Shown: positions 12,104 to 24,900 of the stretch, piece by piece
Layout: each line of letters starts with the position of its first letter
How positions within the stretch are numbered: position 1 is the first letter of the stretch
Source of the DNA: Paramacrobiotus metropolitanus
Taxonomy: Eukaryota; Tardigrada; Eutardigrada; Parachela; Macrobiotidae
DNA: 64,000 nt
Reading direction: 5' to 3'
Assembly (NCBI RefSeq): GCF_019649055.1
Contig: NW_026570322.1
Location: 124,001-188,000 of the forward strand
Notes under the pieces: generated by a model
Database searches by the model: none
The model's input: only the letters and a program-made list of their open reading frames with translations
Told to the model about the DNA's origin: nothing
Program-made: the position numbers and the translations under genes

Positions 12104-14341
12104 TTAAGTACATGTTACTGCTGTTTTATAATGGTCATTTTCTCTAATCCTTAAGATGCAAATTTTTCTAAAACTCGTAACCTTTCCTGTAATATTTTGA
12201 GGCAACTGGACTCGTTGATTCCCCATTGTGTTACTATCAGCCAGCGGGAATTTCCGCTCCTGCTTCGGCGTGGTAGTAATGGTGACCTTTCGGTGAATCT
12301 CTCGCGTGGAAATCTCGATTTCCCTGGCATTCTCCAGCCCACCATCCTTCTTGATATCGTTGAAGGCATCGCGGACGGCCGCCTCAAACGGTGTCTCGCT
12401 ACGCCTTTCTGGAACATTAGTAGATGTTGCCACGATCTTTGTATCCCCGTTGTTCAGCTGATCCAGCTGCGAGTAGACGTCGCTGAACAGCTGATCTAGT
12501 TCTTCATCTGACACCTATAAAGTCGGAAGCAGTTAAGGGTGAGATAAAGCCGACCAGGGGAGGACCAAGCATAAATGCTGACCAAAACACACCTTGTCAT
12601 CAATGTCGCTTGACCATTCATGTGTTTTAACAGCGAACTTTCCGCGATTGAGAGCCGGCACAGACGTGCTCCGATAAAACCTTTCCTTATCCTCATTTGA
12701 ATTGCGCGAAGACAATCTTGACTGGTAGCCTATTTCAGTATGCAGGAAGTCGTCCCGAGATCGACTGCGAGAACGCGAGCTGATGTCCGATGTTTTGCCG
12801 GCTACGAAAAATTGTCTAGAATTTAAAAAGAAACCTATGCAGTACTTTTTAGGCTTTCGCCTTTTTACCGGCAGAATATTGTGAATGCACGGAGCTGCTG
12901 GAATTTCGTCCATTCATAGATGTCGCAATATGCGGCGCCCAGTTGACCGTTTTAAGGATCGGGGCTTTCGGTGCCAATGAATTTGACACAGATTTCAGTT
13001 GCACACCGTACGGACTGCTCCGACCATCCGTCGCACCGCTCCCATTTTTCTTCAACCCCAAATATTCCCGCCGCAGTGTCTCGCTGGAAATAGGTTTGTT
13101 ATGCGAGTTAACAATGGTCTCCTGTTCAATCTCCTTCGGGAAGAGTCCCTTCCCCACCACCGGGAGGTAGTTTGCCCGACTGGGACTCAACGCCCGGCTG
13201 CGACTCGGGGTTGGCGAACCCAAACGTTTCCGCACCGCTTCCGGGTCGTCGCGAACATAGGTAGGAGGGGATTTCCGGGCTGCATCAGGATCATCACGGA
13301 CGTATGTTTTCGGCGAAGAGCGACCGGAATCGGGGCCGTCCCGGATGAAGGTGGGGTGGCCAGGGGATAGTGGGACGGGTGTTGGGGGCGCTGGGGGCGT
13401 CATAACGCGAGGAGGCGTTCGACGTCTGGCTGAAGCGGCTTCCTGGTCGGGATGAAGCCGGGGAATGGGTACCAGGAAATGACGGTTCGGGACTGGGACA
13501 TTTGGGAGGATGCTGATTGACGAGAATAGCTCGTTGCTGTTACATCTGAAAGTAAATAAATATAATTACATATTTATTTGCTATTTGTTTTGAAAACGGC
13601 CTTTTAGGCATGGATTTTTCATGTACAGATAGGAATGGAAAGGCCTAATAAAACCTGTCTGGTATCGAAAAAATACGAGTATTGTAAATTATTGCAAAAT
13701 TCGAGTACAGGCTATATTTTAAAGAAGAAAATTGCTTTTTTTAACAAATTCAAGCGAATCCCGGCACAAGAAACGCTCAGAAACACGAGCTTAAGCCAAA
13801 ATATCCCCCGTTAATGCTACCGGCATATTCTGTTACCGGCACTTTCCGCTACCATCAGCAAAATTGCCAACGGACAACGGTTACTTTATTGATTCATAAC
13901 TCCACAAAACACAAAACATATGAATCAGTGCCATTATTCATGCATTATCACAATCATTTATCGGGAAAAATATCGACTTACTGTTTCCGGCGGAAGACGA
14001 CCCGAATGTTGGGCTGCTGTGATCCCGAATCTGGCTGCGATCCACGCGCGCCAATTTTGGACTTTTCCGAATATCCGCCATTAATTTTGCCCGATTATCC
14101 GTATAGTCGGCCATCCCGGAAATGGACTGCGGGAATACGGTCGCGGTGTCACCGTTGCCGGCGGCGGTGGTGGTGGCGGTGCCTGGCGTTTAACGGGACT
14201 TCCGGTGCTCCCGGCCGTCGGAGAATTGCGATTATTCGGATATGCTACACTGGAATCACTACTGGACAGCGATATCTTATCGTCGTCAGCTAAAATCAAG
14301 CTGGTAATACTCTTCACTTTCTTCTTCAAGGTCATCAACAT
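12104..14341 (-). CDS. Ser/Arg/Pro-rich probably disordered protein, several frame breaks
   Basis: Minus-strand exons inferred: 14341-13982 (donor A|GTAAGTC), 13545-12869 (donor G|GTAAAA), 12801-12593, and a last exon from 12514 to 12151 or 12104. The last three join in correct phase. The N-terminus is Lys-rich, then SSSDSS and a run of seven Pro. The middle contains two imperfect copies of a TYVRDDP(D/E)A(A/V)RK repeat, many SPxR-like motifs and an SRSRSRSRDD stretch. The C-terminus has an acidic SDEELDQLFSDV helix and, in one frame, a CLKILQERLRVLEKFAS helix. No enzyme domain or transmembrane segment is seen. The coding frame switches in exon 1 near 14118, about twice in exon 2 (around 13490 and at the G runs 13384-13397) and at CCCC 12221-12224. 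The breaks may be assembly indels or decay. I do not recognise the family. A cytoskeletal or scaffold role is only a guess from composition. Confidence 0.5.
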
Positions 14342-15572
14342 TTTAAAACATTCGCTTCAGAAATCAGAGTAAAACTGAACTGTTACGATTTGTGTTGTAA
14401 CGGAAAGGATTATATGCCTTCAAAAAACGCGTTAATCATAGCAACTGATATCATTCTGGGTTTTCGTTTGCTTTTGGGATTAAAGCTGTGACAAGTGTAT
14501 ATATTTATAACTACAGCATTATTGTGTTGCACATCGCCGATCAGTTATATAAGCTAGCCGGCATTAATCACCTGTAGACGGTGTATAACAAGTGTTGCTT
14601 ATTGCATTAAGTCTGTTTGTTTTTCCCAAAGGATTAGGCAGTGATATTTGATTTGAAGTGGCGGCTGCAGTGGAAAAATGCCGGTTCAGCATTTTCTCCC
14701 CACCGAAGAGAACACTGAGGCGATTCATTAAGCCGAATGCCACGTGCACACCAAGCAGCAGTGGGTGGAGCGGAAACGGGTGAGTCAGGTGGGAAATTGG
14801 TCGGCTTACCCTGGTTAGCATTGGTAATTGATCGCGATATCTGTTGGCTCAGTGTTTGCACAGATGCGAGTTTGATGTGTGGAATTCTTCAGATTGCATC
14901 AGAAGTACCGAATCAAGCCTGTTAAAATTAATGTGTTTGGATGTTGGCAAGCGGGAAAACGTCGTGTTGACCGTTGGTGCCACACCCAGCGGATGAGCCA
15001 TCTGTTGGCCGAAGACGCTGAATTAATGTTTTTTTATTCGGCTGCTATCGATCTCTTGCGCTTAATTCCCGTGCATTTATTTTCTAAAATTGTGAAAATA
15101 AATAACTGATTCTCTTGTTTTTAACTGTAATATTTCCCTCTTAATTGTTATATGAAACTGCAGATCGTTTTAGCTACTGTACATGTATTTGACTTCTTAG
15201 GATGCTGGCCTGGCGCGATGTTTTGTGTCTGGAATTGGTGACTTAAAATGTACTTGAAAGAAAACAGTTTTTTATATAGTTATACTGTATAGTAAAAAGC
15301 TAAAAATGTAATTACTGTGGTCAGACAAAAACAACACGCTGAGGTGGATTTTCTGGAACAACTCAAACATACGCCACGTCAACACAAAATAGTTAACTGA
15401 TTTTCGAGGCCTTCAAATAAAGGTCACAATTTCTGGCTGCTTTGCTCGTGTGCCGCCGATATAATCTTTATTAGAACATTTATTAATAATTTATTGATAC
15501 AACTTTAAATCACAAATACCGGTACATTATAATTAATTCTGTAAGCAGTGCGCTCATTTAAACGTGCTGGCG
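14342..15572. other. intergenic region with possible upstream exon
   Basis: Mostly non-coding. On the minus strand a segment ending at about 14811 has a good donor (CCAGG|GTAAGCC) after an open frame reading QTLSQQISRSITNANQ. It could be a 5' exon of the gene to the left, but no acceptor or start was settled. The right end is the 3' flank of the secreted repeat protein gene, with minus-strand AATAAA-type motifs. Confidence 0.3.
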
Positions 15573-17200
15573 TTAAAGGGGGGTTACAGGGCCGTTCGGG
15601 GAAATTCCTTGAGCGTTGCCAGCTTGTTGGTTAAAGTTGTATGGTACTTGCTGGTTAAAGTTTTGCGGGACTTGTTGGTTAAAGTTTTGTGGGACTTGTT
15701 GGTTGAAGTTTTGTGGTTGTTGGTTATTCGAGGGTCCGGGGAAAGGGGCACCGTTGATGTTGCCACCGTTGGGAGGAGAAGGAGGTGGCATACCGTTAAC
15801 GCTGGGTCCAAAGTTGCTGCCACCCTGGGGCGGCGGGAACGGGGGTGGCATGCCGTTAAAGCCCGGTCCAAAGTTGCCGCCACCCTGAGGCGGAGGGAAG
15901 CTGGGGAACACACCGTTGGTAGGTCCGAAGTTGTTGACACCCTGAGGCTGGAAGCTGGAGGGCATACCGCTCACGGATTGGAAGTTGGTGCTACCCGGGG
16001 CACCGATGAACTGGCCAGGCGTAGGATTGAAGCCGTTCACTCCCGCATCAGGTAGCGGAAAACTTCCGTTCGGTCCCGTAGAATTGAACGTCAGGATCAT
16101 AGAGCTGTTAATGGCAACAGGGATGGATCCGTTCATTGGGTATGAAAAGGGCGGATTGCTGAAGTTTCCGTTAAATCCTGGCCCAAATGGATGGCCGGGG
16201 AAACCATGGAACGGTCCATTAGGATGTCCCTGGAACGGTCCTCCTGGATGTCCCTGGAAAGGTCCTCCTGGGTGTCCTTGGAAGGGTCCTCCTTGATGTC
16301 CTTGGAAGGGTCCACCATGTCCCTGGAAACCGTGACCCGAAGGCTTTCCACCAAACGGTTTCTTTCCACCAAAACCAAAAGCTCCGCGGCGACCGCCCTT
16401 ATGACCTTTCTGTTCGTATTTGACTTTGAAGTCCTTCTCCACGGTCACTTTGACGGGGCACCAGAGGCGAGCTTCTTGAGGAGGATGGCTTTCAGGGCCT
16501 TTCCGAATTTGCCCTTACCGAACTTGCCCTTACCGAATTTGCCGGGTTTGCCGTGGGGGCGACCGTGGGGACGACCGTGCGGGCGGCCTTCCAACATTCC
16601 CGGATGATCTTGCGCTTGCACTTCACCGCTCCCAGATTCGCTAGATTCGGAATCACTGTCCGAGTCACCATCTTGATTACCGTCCTCATGGCTGTCCGAC
16701 TCGGAGCTGGATTCCGACGAGGGACCACCTGGGTGACCGTAGTGTTGGGGAGCACCTCCCGGATGACCTGGATGGTGTTGAGGAGCATGGTGTCCACCGA
16801 ACTGATGGTGTCCGGGGTGGTTAGCTAGCGATCCGTTGTGAGGATGTCCAACGTTCCCGTGTGATTGGTTACCGGCGGTTTGAGTGAAGTCAACAATGGT
16901 GGTGTTGTTGAGGGTCGAGTTACCGGTGAAGGTGGTGTTGCCGGTCACGGTGTTGTTGCCTGACACAGTGCTGTTATCCAGGGTACCGTTCTTCTCGGCA
17001 TTGTGATGGTTGTGGGGTCGCGGCCAGGCTGGGCGGTCCGGGCGAGCGTTCCCGTTAGAGAACAACTCGTGCTGTTTGCCTGCCGAACGGGTCTGTTGGG
17101 CGCCACTATCATCCGATGATGTGGGCAGTACCAGTCCCGGTGGCAGTTGGTGCGCCGTGGCGCAGTAGACGAAGAACGCCGTGACTATGAGAAACTTCAT
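15573..17200 (-). CDS. secreted low-complexity Gly/His/Asn/Pro repeat protein, one frame break
   Basis: Single-exon minus-strand gene, about 540 residues if two overlapping frames are read as one. It starts with an 18-residue signal peptide (MKFLIVTAFFVYCATAHQ). Next come a region crowded with NxT/NxS sites, a His/Gly/Pro region, a Ser/Asp/Glu block, GRPHG and GKFGK repeats, then at least five GPFQGHPG-type repeats, Pro/Gly-rich FGP units and three to four QNFNQQVP repeats. The frame changes at GGGG 16455-16458 (plus strand). Before it the protein ends LASGAPSK and stops; in the other frame it continues APVKVTVEKDFKVKYEQKG, so one miscounted G explains the stop. Composition suits an extracellular structural protein such as a cuticle, egg-shell, mucin or glue component. 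That role is inferred from composition only. A TATA box lies about 80 bp upstream of the ATG. Confidence 0.72.
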
Positions 17201-17276
17201 CTTGGAGGCGGTAATCCGGACACAAATGGAACAAATTAAAATACCTGACTGACAATTACAAGTTCCGTGTTGCCGG

Positions 17277-17283
17277 TTTTATA
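17277..17283 (-). promoter_or_regulatory. TATA box of secreted repeat protein gene
   Basis: The minus strand reads CTATAAAACC here, 77-83 bases upstream of the ATG at 17200. Spacing fits a TATA-driven promoter with a 5' UTR of about 50 bases. Confidence 0.55.
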
Positions 17284-19563
17284 GGAAGGTCTGCAGTCAG
17301 CACTAATGCGTGGTCATTTTGCTAAACCAGGAATGTGCGAGTTTCACATGTATCCGTGTTGGGACTTGCGGTTTCAAGTACCTAATGTCGTCTATTACCC
17401 GAAAATCCACTTTTATTTTCTGCTGATTATGCCGCGAAACGTCAAGTGCGTACGCAAATTGCCGGCCGGTGTAGTAGTTGTTATTTGGACAGGGTTTTGC
17501 ATTGTAAAGGAATTCACGTTTTCGGCACATGATGCTGCAGTAACATTCTACATCGCAATGACTCCGGAAACCGGACGCGATCTACAGAGTTTTCGATTAA
17601 GTGGACCATGGACGCTGTTGCTGAGTTTGTCAGTTTTGCAATATTTTTATTAACAGTGTGAATAGACATTTCGTACCAAATCTGGATTTTCTACCATGAA
17701 TTGTTAATTTACTCTTGCAAAGGCTTTGTAGCGCGCCCATCCGAGCTTTTAATTAATTTTCGAAGTTTTTATAATACTGGGATCATGCAATATCACACAG
17801 GATTGGACCAGTTAATTAGGATTACGTATTATGTATGTTTTAACCGGAGAGACCATAGCAGTTTCGTTTTTTAACCTTCGATCTTTATTTGCTGTTAAAA
17901 TGCCACTGTCACAGCAAGACTGGTTAATTATGTGTGAAAATTATGTGACAATTGTGTTGAGTCTGAATTATGATATTTATTACTTCATAGTTTGTGAGGC
18001 ATCGCAGTTCGGTTAAATGTGACCACGTGGCTTAATGTGCTTCCAGCGGCAGCGACATTATTGGACCCTACCGGTAAAAAACTTTAGTTATAATTAGAAG
18101 AGCAAGAAAACCGCGTCACTTTGATGTTGGAATTAAGAATCTCTTAGCAAACCCAAATTCATCTGATAGCTGAGTAAACCAAGAACAATAAAAAAAAACA
18201 AGATTGAGTAGTGACGTCTGTGTCACAGCGCTTCACGCTTAGCGGATTACAGATTATTTACGCGGGTCAGCCTAAACCGAATAAGAATTCCGAATTCGAA
18301 TATTCGAAACGAACGCGTGTCTACCGATGGACACACGCTCGTAATCGAGTTCGGGTTCCTAACTAAACTGGCATTTAAATTGGTGACTAAATTACTGAAT
18401 TGTAGTTCGGGATATACTTACAAATTAATAAGACAGGAAAGACTAAAGCTCAACAGCTCTGAAAATTTTGTTTCCACCATTTTGGTTCAAACCGCCACTC
18501 TTTTGCTAAGCCCCGGTAGAAAACGAGAAATATTAATGAATGAAAAGTAAAAACAAAGTAAAAACAAACAAAGAGTACAAACAAATAGTTCCGGTATGCC
18601 CCTGATCGTGTTTTCATATTAAGGTCAAAATGTGTAGGATTATAGAGAAATATATAGGTAAATTATTTGCATGGTCGCAATCCGCATGGCGTTCGTTACA
18701 ACGTGGAGAATATATGAGTAGATAAGTCGTTTTGCGCCCATTATAAACTTTCCATTGCTTTTGTTAGTTTGTTTAATCAGCCAAAAATGTTCAATCAGTC
18801 TGTCGTTTTGCAATCAACCAAAAATTGTTTTCTTCTCGTTGTGTGGGTGTTTTCTGCTGGGCGAGTAATCTCGCTCTGGATGTGTGCATCAATAAACTCC
18901 AGTTTCCTGTTCACGTTCACATGGGTTGTTATTTACTTAGGTAGGCGAGATCTAACATGATGTACAAAATTATTAATAACATAGGAATAGGTATTAAAGT
19001 CGTATAGCTCTTGCTAGTACGAGTCGTACAAGTGCACCGACTCATCCATGTGCACATTCTACAGGTAGCGCACATCCAACGTCTTGTACACCGCTAAACT
19101 GCTGAACGTTAACAAGTTGTTCAATACACTGCATAAGTGGAGATCACTCACTCCGGGTTTGTCTTAAATTGTGGAGGTGTGCAATAAAGACTGTATGAAA
19201 ACTCCCTTTCATGATCATCCTCCCATGACCATAACCTTGAAAAATTTCCGGATTGCTCGAACTCCGCCATGAATACAATGGATCACGCGTCAGGAAACGT
19301 TTGTATGCAGATATGCACTTGGCAGATTCGAAATGTACAGCACATCACCGGCGTCTTATAAAGCAAGTCCGCCCTTGGCAAAAGTGCCAGTTAATTGTCG
19401 ATCATCATCAACTCGCATCGGCGGGTGTTGGACAGCTTAACCTTTCTCTGGAGGGTCAGTCGATAATAATTTTCACCAGCAAAGGAAGATTTAGGCTTTT
19501 AAAGGGTACACGGTGCCTCATTTTTACAAAGCTGGTGATTACGCTATTGAATCTGGCTTTACA
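17284..19563. other. intergenic region; left part of duplicated block from about 18590
   Basis: The part from 17284 to about 18580 holds no supportable gene. An open frame at 17306-17653 lacks similarity and splice context. From about 18590 the sequence is a diverged copy of 39990-40985, including TTTGTTAGTTTGTTT and the region just upstream of the four-TM gene. It is the left end of the segmental duplication. Confidence 0.55.
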
Positions 19564-20555
19564 ATGAATATATTGTGGAATTTTTTGAAAGATACGCGGG
19601 TTTTGTTGGCTCTTTCCATCGTGGAGGTCATTCTAGCAGTAGCAGGATTTGGCGCGAATTACTACAACCTCTTTTATGGTAAGAAGCGGAGTAGATATTT
19701 TCATTTTTTATAACTGAGAAGCTGAAAAATTCTTGCTTAAATTTGCAAAACGTTCTACTTTCTCCACTTTTTGAAAGCCTGGTTATACCTGACCTTTGGA
19801 CTTTTTTATAAGCTTAGAAATTTAGGCTTAAATTTTGCAAAACGTTCTATCTGTACTTTCACCATTCTTTGAAAACTTGTTTATACATGACCTGCGCACT
19901 TCGTTTTTATTTTTTATTTTTGTTTCTCGAAGAGAGCTGCCACGTGACATTAGTGCAGCCCTCATGCATCCTGTAATCGCTGAATGTATCGCTTTCAGGG
20001 GTGCTGTGGACGGACGCCATGTTTCCTATCTTGCAGTTTCTGGGGTTCATCATGTCCATTCCCGTGTACGGTTTTCAGTTGGGGAACGGCATCTATCTCA
20101 TCGTGTATTGTACCCGTGTCTTGTGCGGCCACCGAGACCCGGCACGCTTCGGTAGTTATCTCGCTGCGGAACGGAACAGGGGGGTGTGCGGATGCTGTGC
20201 AGTTTTCCTGGCACTGGTGCTCCTTGCTGGACCCATGGAGTTTGCGTTTCATGCCGACCCGTTCGTCCGGTCACTGGGCGTGTGGGGCGCAGCCTCCTAC
20301 ACGTTCCAGGCGGAGTTTCCCGGACAGTTGGTCATGCTGGGGTGGATTGTGGTACACGCTGTCGCTTTCGTCGTGGCAGTGCTTATTGCCTGGGGTAGCG
20401 CTAATGTTTACCAGGAGCTGAAAGGCGAGACAAATTCTTTGGACCACTCGGGATCCCAGAATTCAGCACCGCCACTATACAAGAAAATTAACAGCGATCC
20501 CATTCCAGATGCTTGCTCTACGGAATGTCTGTTGTCCAACGCAGTCGCTTCCTAA
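19564..20555 (+). CDS. four-TM protein with PPLY tail, copy A
   Basis: Two exons, 19564-19678 and 19999-20555, joined in phase 1, 223 residues. Exon 1 encodes TM1 and ends with NYYNLFYG. Exon 2 encodes TM2 (FLGFIMSIPVYGFQLGNGIY), a Cys-rich loop with GHRDPARFG, TM3, the family signature SLGVWGAASYTFQAEFPGQL, TM4 and a cytoplasmic tail with APPLYKK. The Pro-Pro-x-Tyr motif resembles WW-domain ligands, which is general knowledge of such motifs. The family itself I do not recognise; a tetraspan or MARVEL-like fold is possible but unproved. It is nearly identical to the copy at 40988-42028, so the duplication is recent. The orphan first exon of an astacin gene follows on the same strand. Confidence 0.82.
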
Positions 20556-21477
20556 AAGCATGGATTGGCGTTGAATGCGCAGTCAACTACGCCGAAGGTT
20601 TATTGAAAACTTTTATTTGTGTGTTATAACGCTGCCCTGTCCAGTTATCCTTTGGAAATAGTATAGTACAACAAAATACATTTTTATACTTCGCACTTGC
20701 ATTATTTATTTCCATAAAAATACTAACATAAATTTTATTTGTTTTGCATCTTGACGAATAATATGTATTCCGATATGTTTTACTGTGGAAAAATGTCACG
20801 ATGCATGTACAGTACACATACAGATATGATAGCTTCGATTTAATTCGCGTTATCGGGTCGTAAACTTTTTACAAATTCGTCTTATTGTTGTAATACTCGT
20901 ATCAAAATTATGATGAATCGGTTTTAGCTAAAATACACCGAATCAACTAAACTACATCGAATCTGATAAGAGGAAAAAATGAAAGTCGTTTTCAGTATTG
21001 ATGTATCCTTCACCCATGAGTGTCATCTTAAATCTTGCAGTTATACAATACGGTCAACACCCACCAATGCCACTTTGTCCTGATATGTTCATAAATGTAC
21101 AAACGAGGTTTGGTGTTCATTGTAGTGTTGTAACAACTAAAACAAGAAGTTTTCAGCAAATTTATTTAGCCGTAATTACAAACCAGTCTTAAATTTTTGT
21201 AGCACTGTATTGCCCGAAGCTAAGAAAACTGCATATCTCCGCCGGCGTAAAATTTATGTTCACGCAATGCAGCCGTCTGCGTGCGCATGGTTTATGCGCT
21301 TGGAAATTTCAGATTTAAATGCCTGCATATGTGACGAACGGTGCCGTGAAATTACGCCAATCATCACAATTACATTGCTTGATACCGTAGTTATTACCGG
21401 TTCCAAATCCATCGAAATTCTGAACGAACGCAAGATTGTGCAATAATTAATTTAGGCAGAATCGGAAGTATCGCAAC
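20556..21477. other. duplicated intergenic segment
   Basis: Almost identical to 42029-42947. It contains a conserved short open frame at 21210-21446 (+), intact in both copies as 42680-42916 with few changes. Such conservation is expected from a recent duplication and does not by itself show coding. No recognised domain. Confidence 0.5.
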
Positions 21478-21568
21478 ATGATTTCCACCATGAATACAGT
21501 GATAAGAGTATTTGGTATAATTTTGCTGCGAAACATCGTTTCGACGTACGCTGCCATACTACCGGATA
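21478..21568 (+). pseudogene. orphan signal-peptide exon of astacin-ICK gene
   Basis: Matches exon 1 of the intact gene at 42948-43038, including the hydrophobic signal peptide (FGIILLRNIVSTYAA) and the donor GATA|GTAAGATAAG. Here homology to the other copy breaks off at about 21634 and resumes at 21641, where the other copy resumes at 45098. About 2 kb holding exons 2-8 is therefore absent. The exon has nothing to splice to and is a deletion relic. Confidence 0.85.
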
Positions 21569-21979
21569 GTAAGATAAGAAACGCTTTTAATTTACATAGT
21601 AAATGATTTCTACCAACATGTGATTTCTGTTAAATTGTGAATAATTATGCAATAGTCACCAATAAATAAAATAAGGTGCATTTCCCTTATCAAAAACGGT
21701 TAAACCAGCAAAAACAAAAGCTTAGAGCAGGAAGAGTAACATGGAAATTGTGAAGACAGATAACTTTTGATTATAAACGCGATATTGTTAAGTGCTATGT
21801 ATTTATACTCACGTTCAACGCAAATAACAATTTTTACTTTGTATAACGTTATGTTCACAGAGCAGCATGAAGCGTAAGATAGCAAAAGCGTACAATTGCA
21901 AAGCGTTTCCTGCAAGAGGCCGTTAAGCTCAATGTAGAATGTCAGCATCCTGACAACGGTCACACTGGACATGTCGTTT

Positions 21980-24900
21980 CTACACCGTGATCTTCATTTC
22001 GACGGATTCATAGGACGGTGGTGGCATGTTTCGTCCATCCGAGTGGTCGAGCAGTCCCTGTTTTTCGTTGGTGGACGCAGCCTTCGGATCGTTGCTGACG
22101 GGACCATAATGCGAAGCGGCAAGGCATACCACAACCATACTGGCGATTAGCGTCAGAAGCGATCCGAGCATGACAAACTGTCCGGTCCGGTCAGCATCGA
22201 CGACATGGTGGATGGTGCCCCGGACGCCCAATTTGGAGATGTACCAATCCGAATCAAACGCTATCACACAGAACCATGCAAAAATCATGGCCCCCAGGCA
22301 GACGCCGCAGATCTGGCTGCAGGCAGTGAACATTTCACGGTCGGCGATGGATGTCGGATCTCGGTGGCCGCGATGTACTTGCACACCGGCCTCCATGAAA
22401 CACATCCCGGCTGCCAGCTGTCCCAAGTACACTGGGATGGAGAGGACAAAGGCTAGGATTTGTAAAATCGGAAAATGGTTGGCCGGTGCCAGCGCTCCTG
22501 AAAGAAAATTGTTCCACAGATTGAAATAATATCAATGATTGTGATGCATGCAAATAATCTTTGGCACGTTTTCTTCAGGAAATCTACACGGAGCCATAAA
22601 TATATTGACCAGCACCATCTGAACCAGTAAATATTTGCGCTGAATAATTTATTTTGGGAACGAAAGCTGCACATTCTTCTTATCTTATACATGTTGCAGA
22701 GTTTTGATGGTTTTATAAATTTGGCAAGACAGATGATCAAGACTTCGATGTGGTTGTTACAGTGCCAACAATGCGAACAATTATTGGATGTTAATTTAAC
22801 TTGCTAATAAGCCGCGCTCTACTCTATATCCTGTACGTAGTACCTGTCCTACAAAGTGGTAAAGGTCACGATTGTGACTGATATGCTTGCGATGATATCA
22901 TCGATGAAATGTAATCCGCCTTGCCTTAGCCAGTCGGTCGATAACTGTTGAGGGAATGCCAATCTACAATTTGCATATCACATCTATATTATGCTGTTAT
23001 TTTTTATATTAGTTATTTTAGCAGGTAATATTCTTTGCGCCATGCTGATAACAGATCATTTAGCCGCATTTATAAAACCGAGATATCGGACAAAAACTCC
23101 AAAAAATGGAGCCGTTAGCGGTCTCAAAGCATCATAATCCGCCATGACCTTGCTCCACTATATCAGTGTTCTTGTTAAGGTGTAATATTCAGAACTAGGG
23201 ATAAACGTATTATGTATTTATAAATGGATGGCCAATGTCAAAACGACGGCGGAATTTTCTGCCGGCCGAAATTAAGAATTTTTCAGGTCAAAACGACGGC
23301 GGAATTTTCTGCCGGCGGAAATTTTGTCAGGTCAAAAAGACGGCGGAATTTCTCGTGGTCAAAATGCCGGCGGAATTTTTGTAACTTTTTAATTTCATTT
23401 ACTGTGCATATTTAAAAGCAATTTGGAAGAAAAATGTATCTTACATAGATTCGGGCGCTGCGTTATCAATATAAGCCTCTTTTTCCGGTCGCATGTATGT
23501 ACAGTCTGTATGTGCGTTGTTGCGTTTGCAGTTTGCTTAGAACGCGCGGATGAGTTCAAGAGAATACCTGAGCCGCGCAAAAGAGACAAACAACTAACAA
23601 GGTGTCTGACAATGGCTCTGTGGCGATGACACTGAGGTGTGATCTAGTCTGATCACTTTGGAGCTTTTCCTGGGAAGACTCACAACTTCTCTGAATGTAG
23701 ACTGGCACAGCTAACTCAAACGAAGAATCTCTACGCGCAGAGACACACAGAAACCGCGCCGATCGACGCATTCTTGCGGCAGAAGCGGCTGCACCACAAA
23801 ATTTATTATTCTTTCACGCGCAGCGCGGCAGCCGCTGCGGTTTGTTTTAAAAAATTGGCATCTGCAGACTTTTGCGAAAACAGACTAGTGCATTACCTGG
23901 TTATTACATTATCTGGTATCTTAATACTGGCATGGAGGAAGGTTTCGAAACGGATGACGCCGGCGGCAATGAAAGCGAACATCCGGCGTTAGTAACACAG
24001 TTTAGTTTTACTTAATTTTTTATTAGACAATTCTGCGGTAAATATTATACTTATAATTATTTGTGTTAATGCGGCTATGTCGTGCTCATTGGATATTTAG
24101 ATATTTATCGGAGATAGATACTGCCAATTATATCTGTCTACCGTAAAAATATTGCTGTTAAACGCTTAAAGAAAGCAGGCGTTACGCACTCACTTTGCAA
24201 TTTGCATTGCATTACATTAAGCAAGAAGTTGCATGGCACACTGACTACGCGCAAAATATGCTCGCGCGCATAAAGTTCCCATTGTGTTATTAAATCAGTA
24301 TTCTTTCAAATTTAAATAACATAAGCGATTATATTGCCCATGTCCACAGTTTAACGATAATAATACTATTAGTATTTAAGGTGATTTTGTTTTTTAACTT
24401 TAAAAACGCATTTAGTGTTCAGTGATCATACATGCTAAATGTAATAATTTCTTAGCTTCGGCACACTATGGTATTTCAAGCCCCACCCTACGATGAGCCA
24501 AAAGAGGCGTCGAGAATTTTGCTTGGACCTCATCGACCGTGACTACGAGACACCCAACCAGGAGCCCTTCGAGCCCGTAACTACGATGCCGATGGCCTTT
24601 CAAAACGCCATAGGTGATGGAATATTCCTGGCACAAATGGGTCGGAAGACACCGGAACTACTCTGAGTCCCGATGGCTGCGGCAGATGAAAAATAATGGA
24701 AGCACAGAGACTGGGGATGTATACACCACCTACTATCTCAATATTACTTGCCGGACATTTCATAAATACGCACGTGTCAGCACTTTTTTGTTATTTTGAT
24801 AGCTTGTTTAGCGGCCCAATGAGGATTAACTGATTGGTATTCGAGTACGTACGTATGTCTTTTTGTCATTGTTTTTGTTTGCTTGCGTTTTTTTTTAATT

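Noticed and set aside
15564-16828. Long frames on both strands opposite or overlapping the secreted repeat gene
   Set aside because: They are shadows of low-complexity Gly/Pro/His coding sequence. The minus-strand frame with signal peptide and clean repeats accounts for them.
17306-17653. 115-codon plus-strand frame upstream of the secreted repeat gene
   Set aside because: No recognisable composition or domain and no paralog; lies in otherwise non-coding sequence.
19564-20555. Four-TM family as claudins or tetraspanins
   Set aside because: No claudin W-GLW-C-C loop signature and no tetraspanin CCG motif is visible; only the topology is similar.
21210-21446. 78-codon frame conserved at 42680-42916
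   Set aside because: Identity is no higher than in the flanking non-coding duplicated DNA, so it is not evidence of coding.
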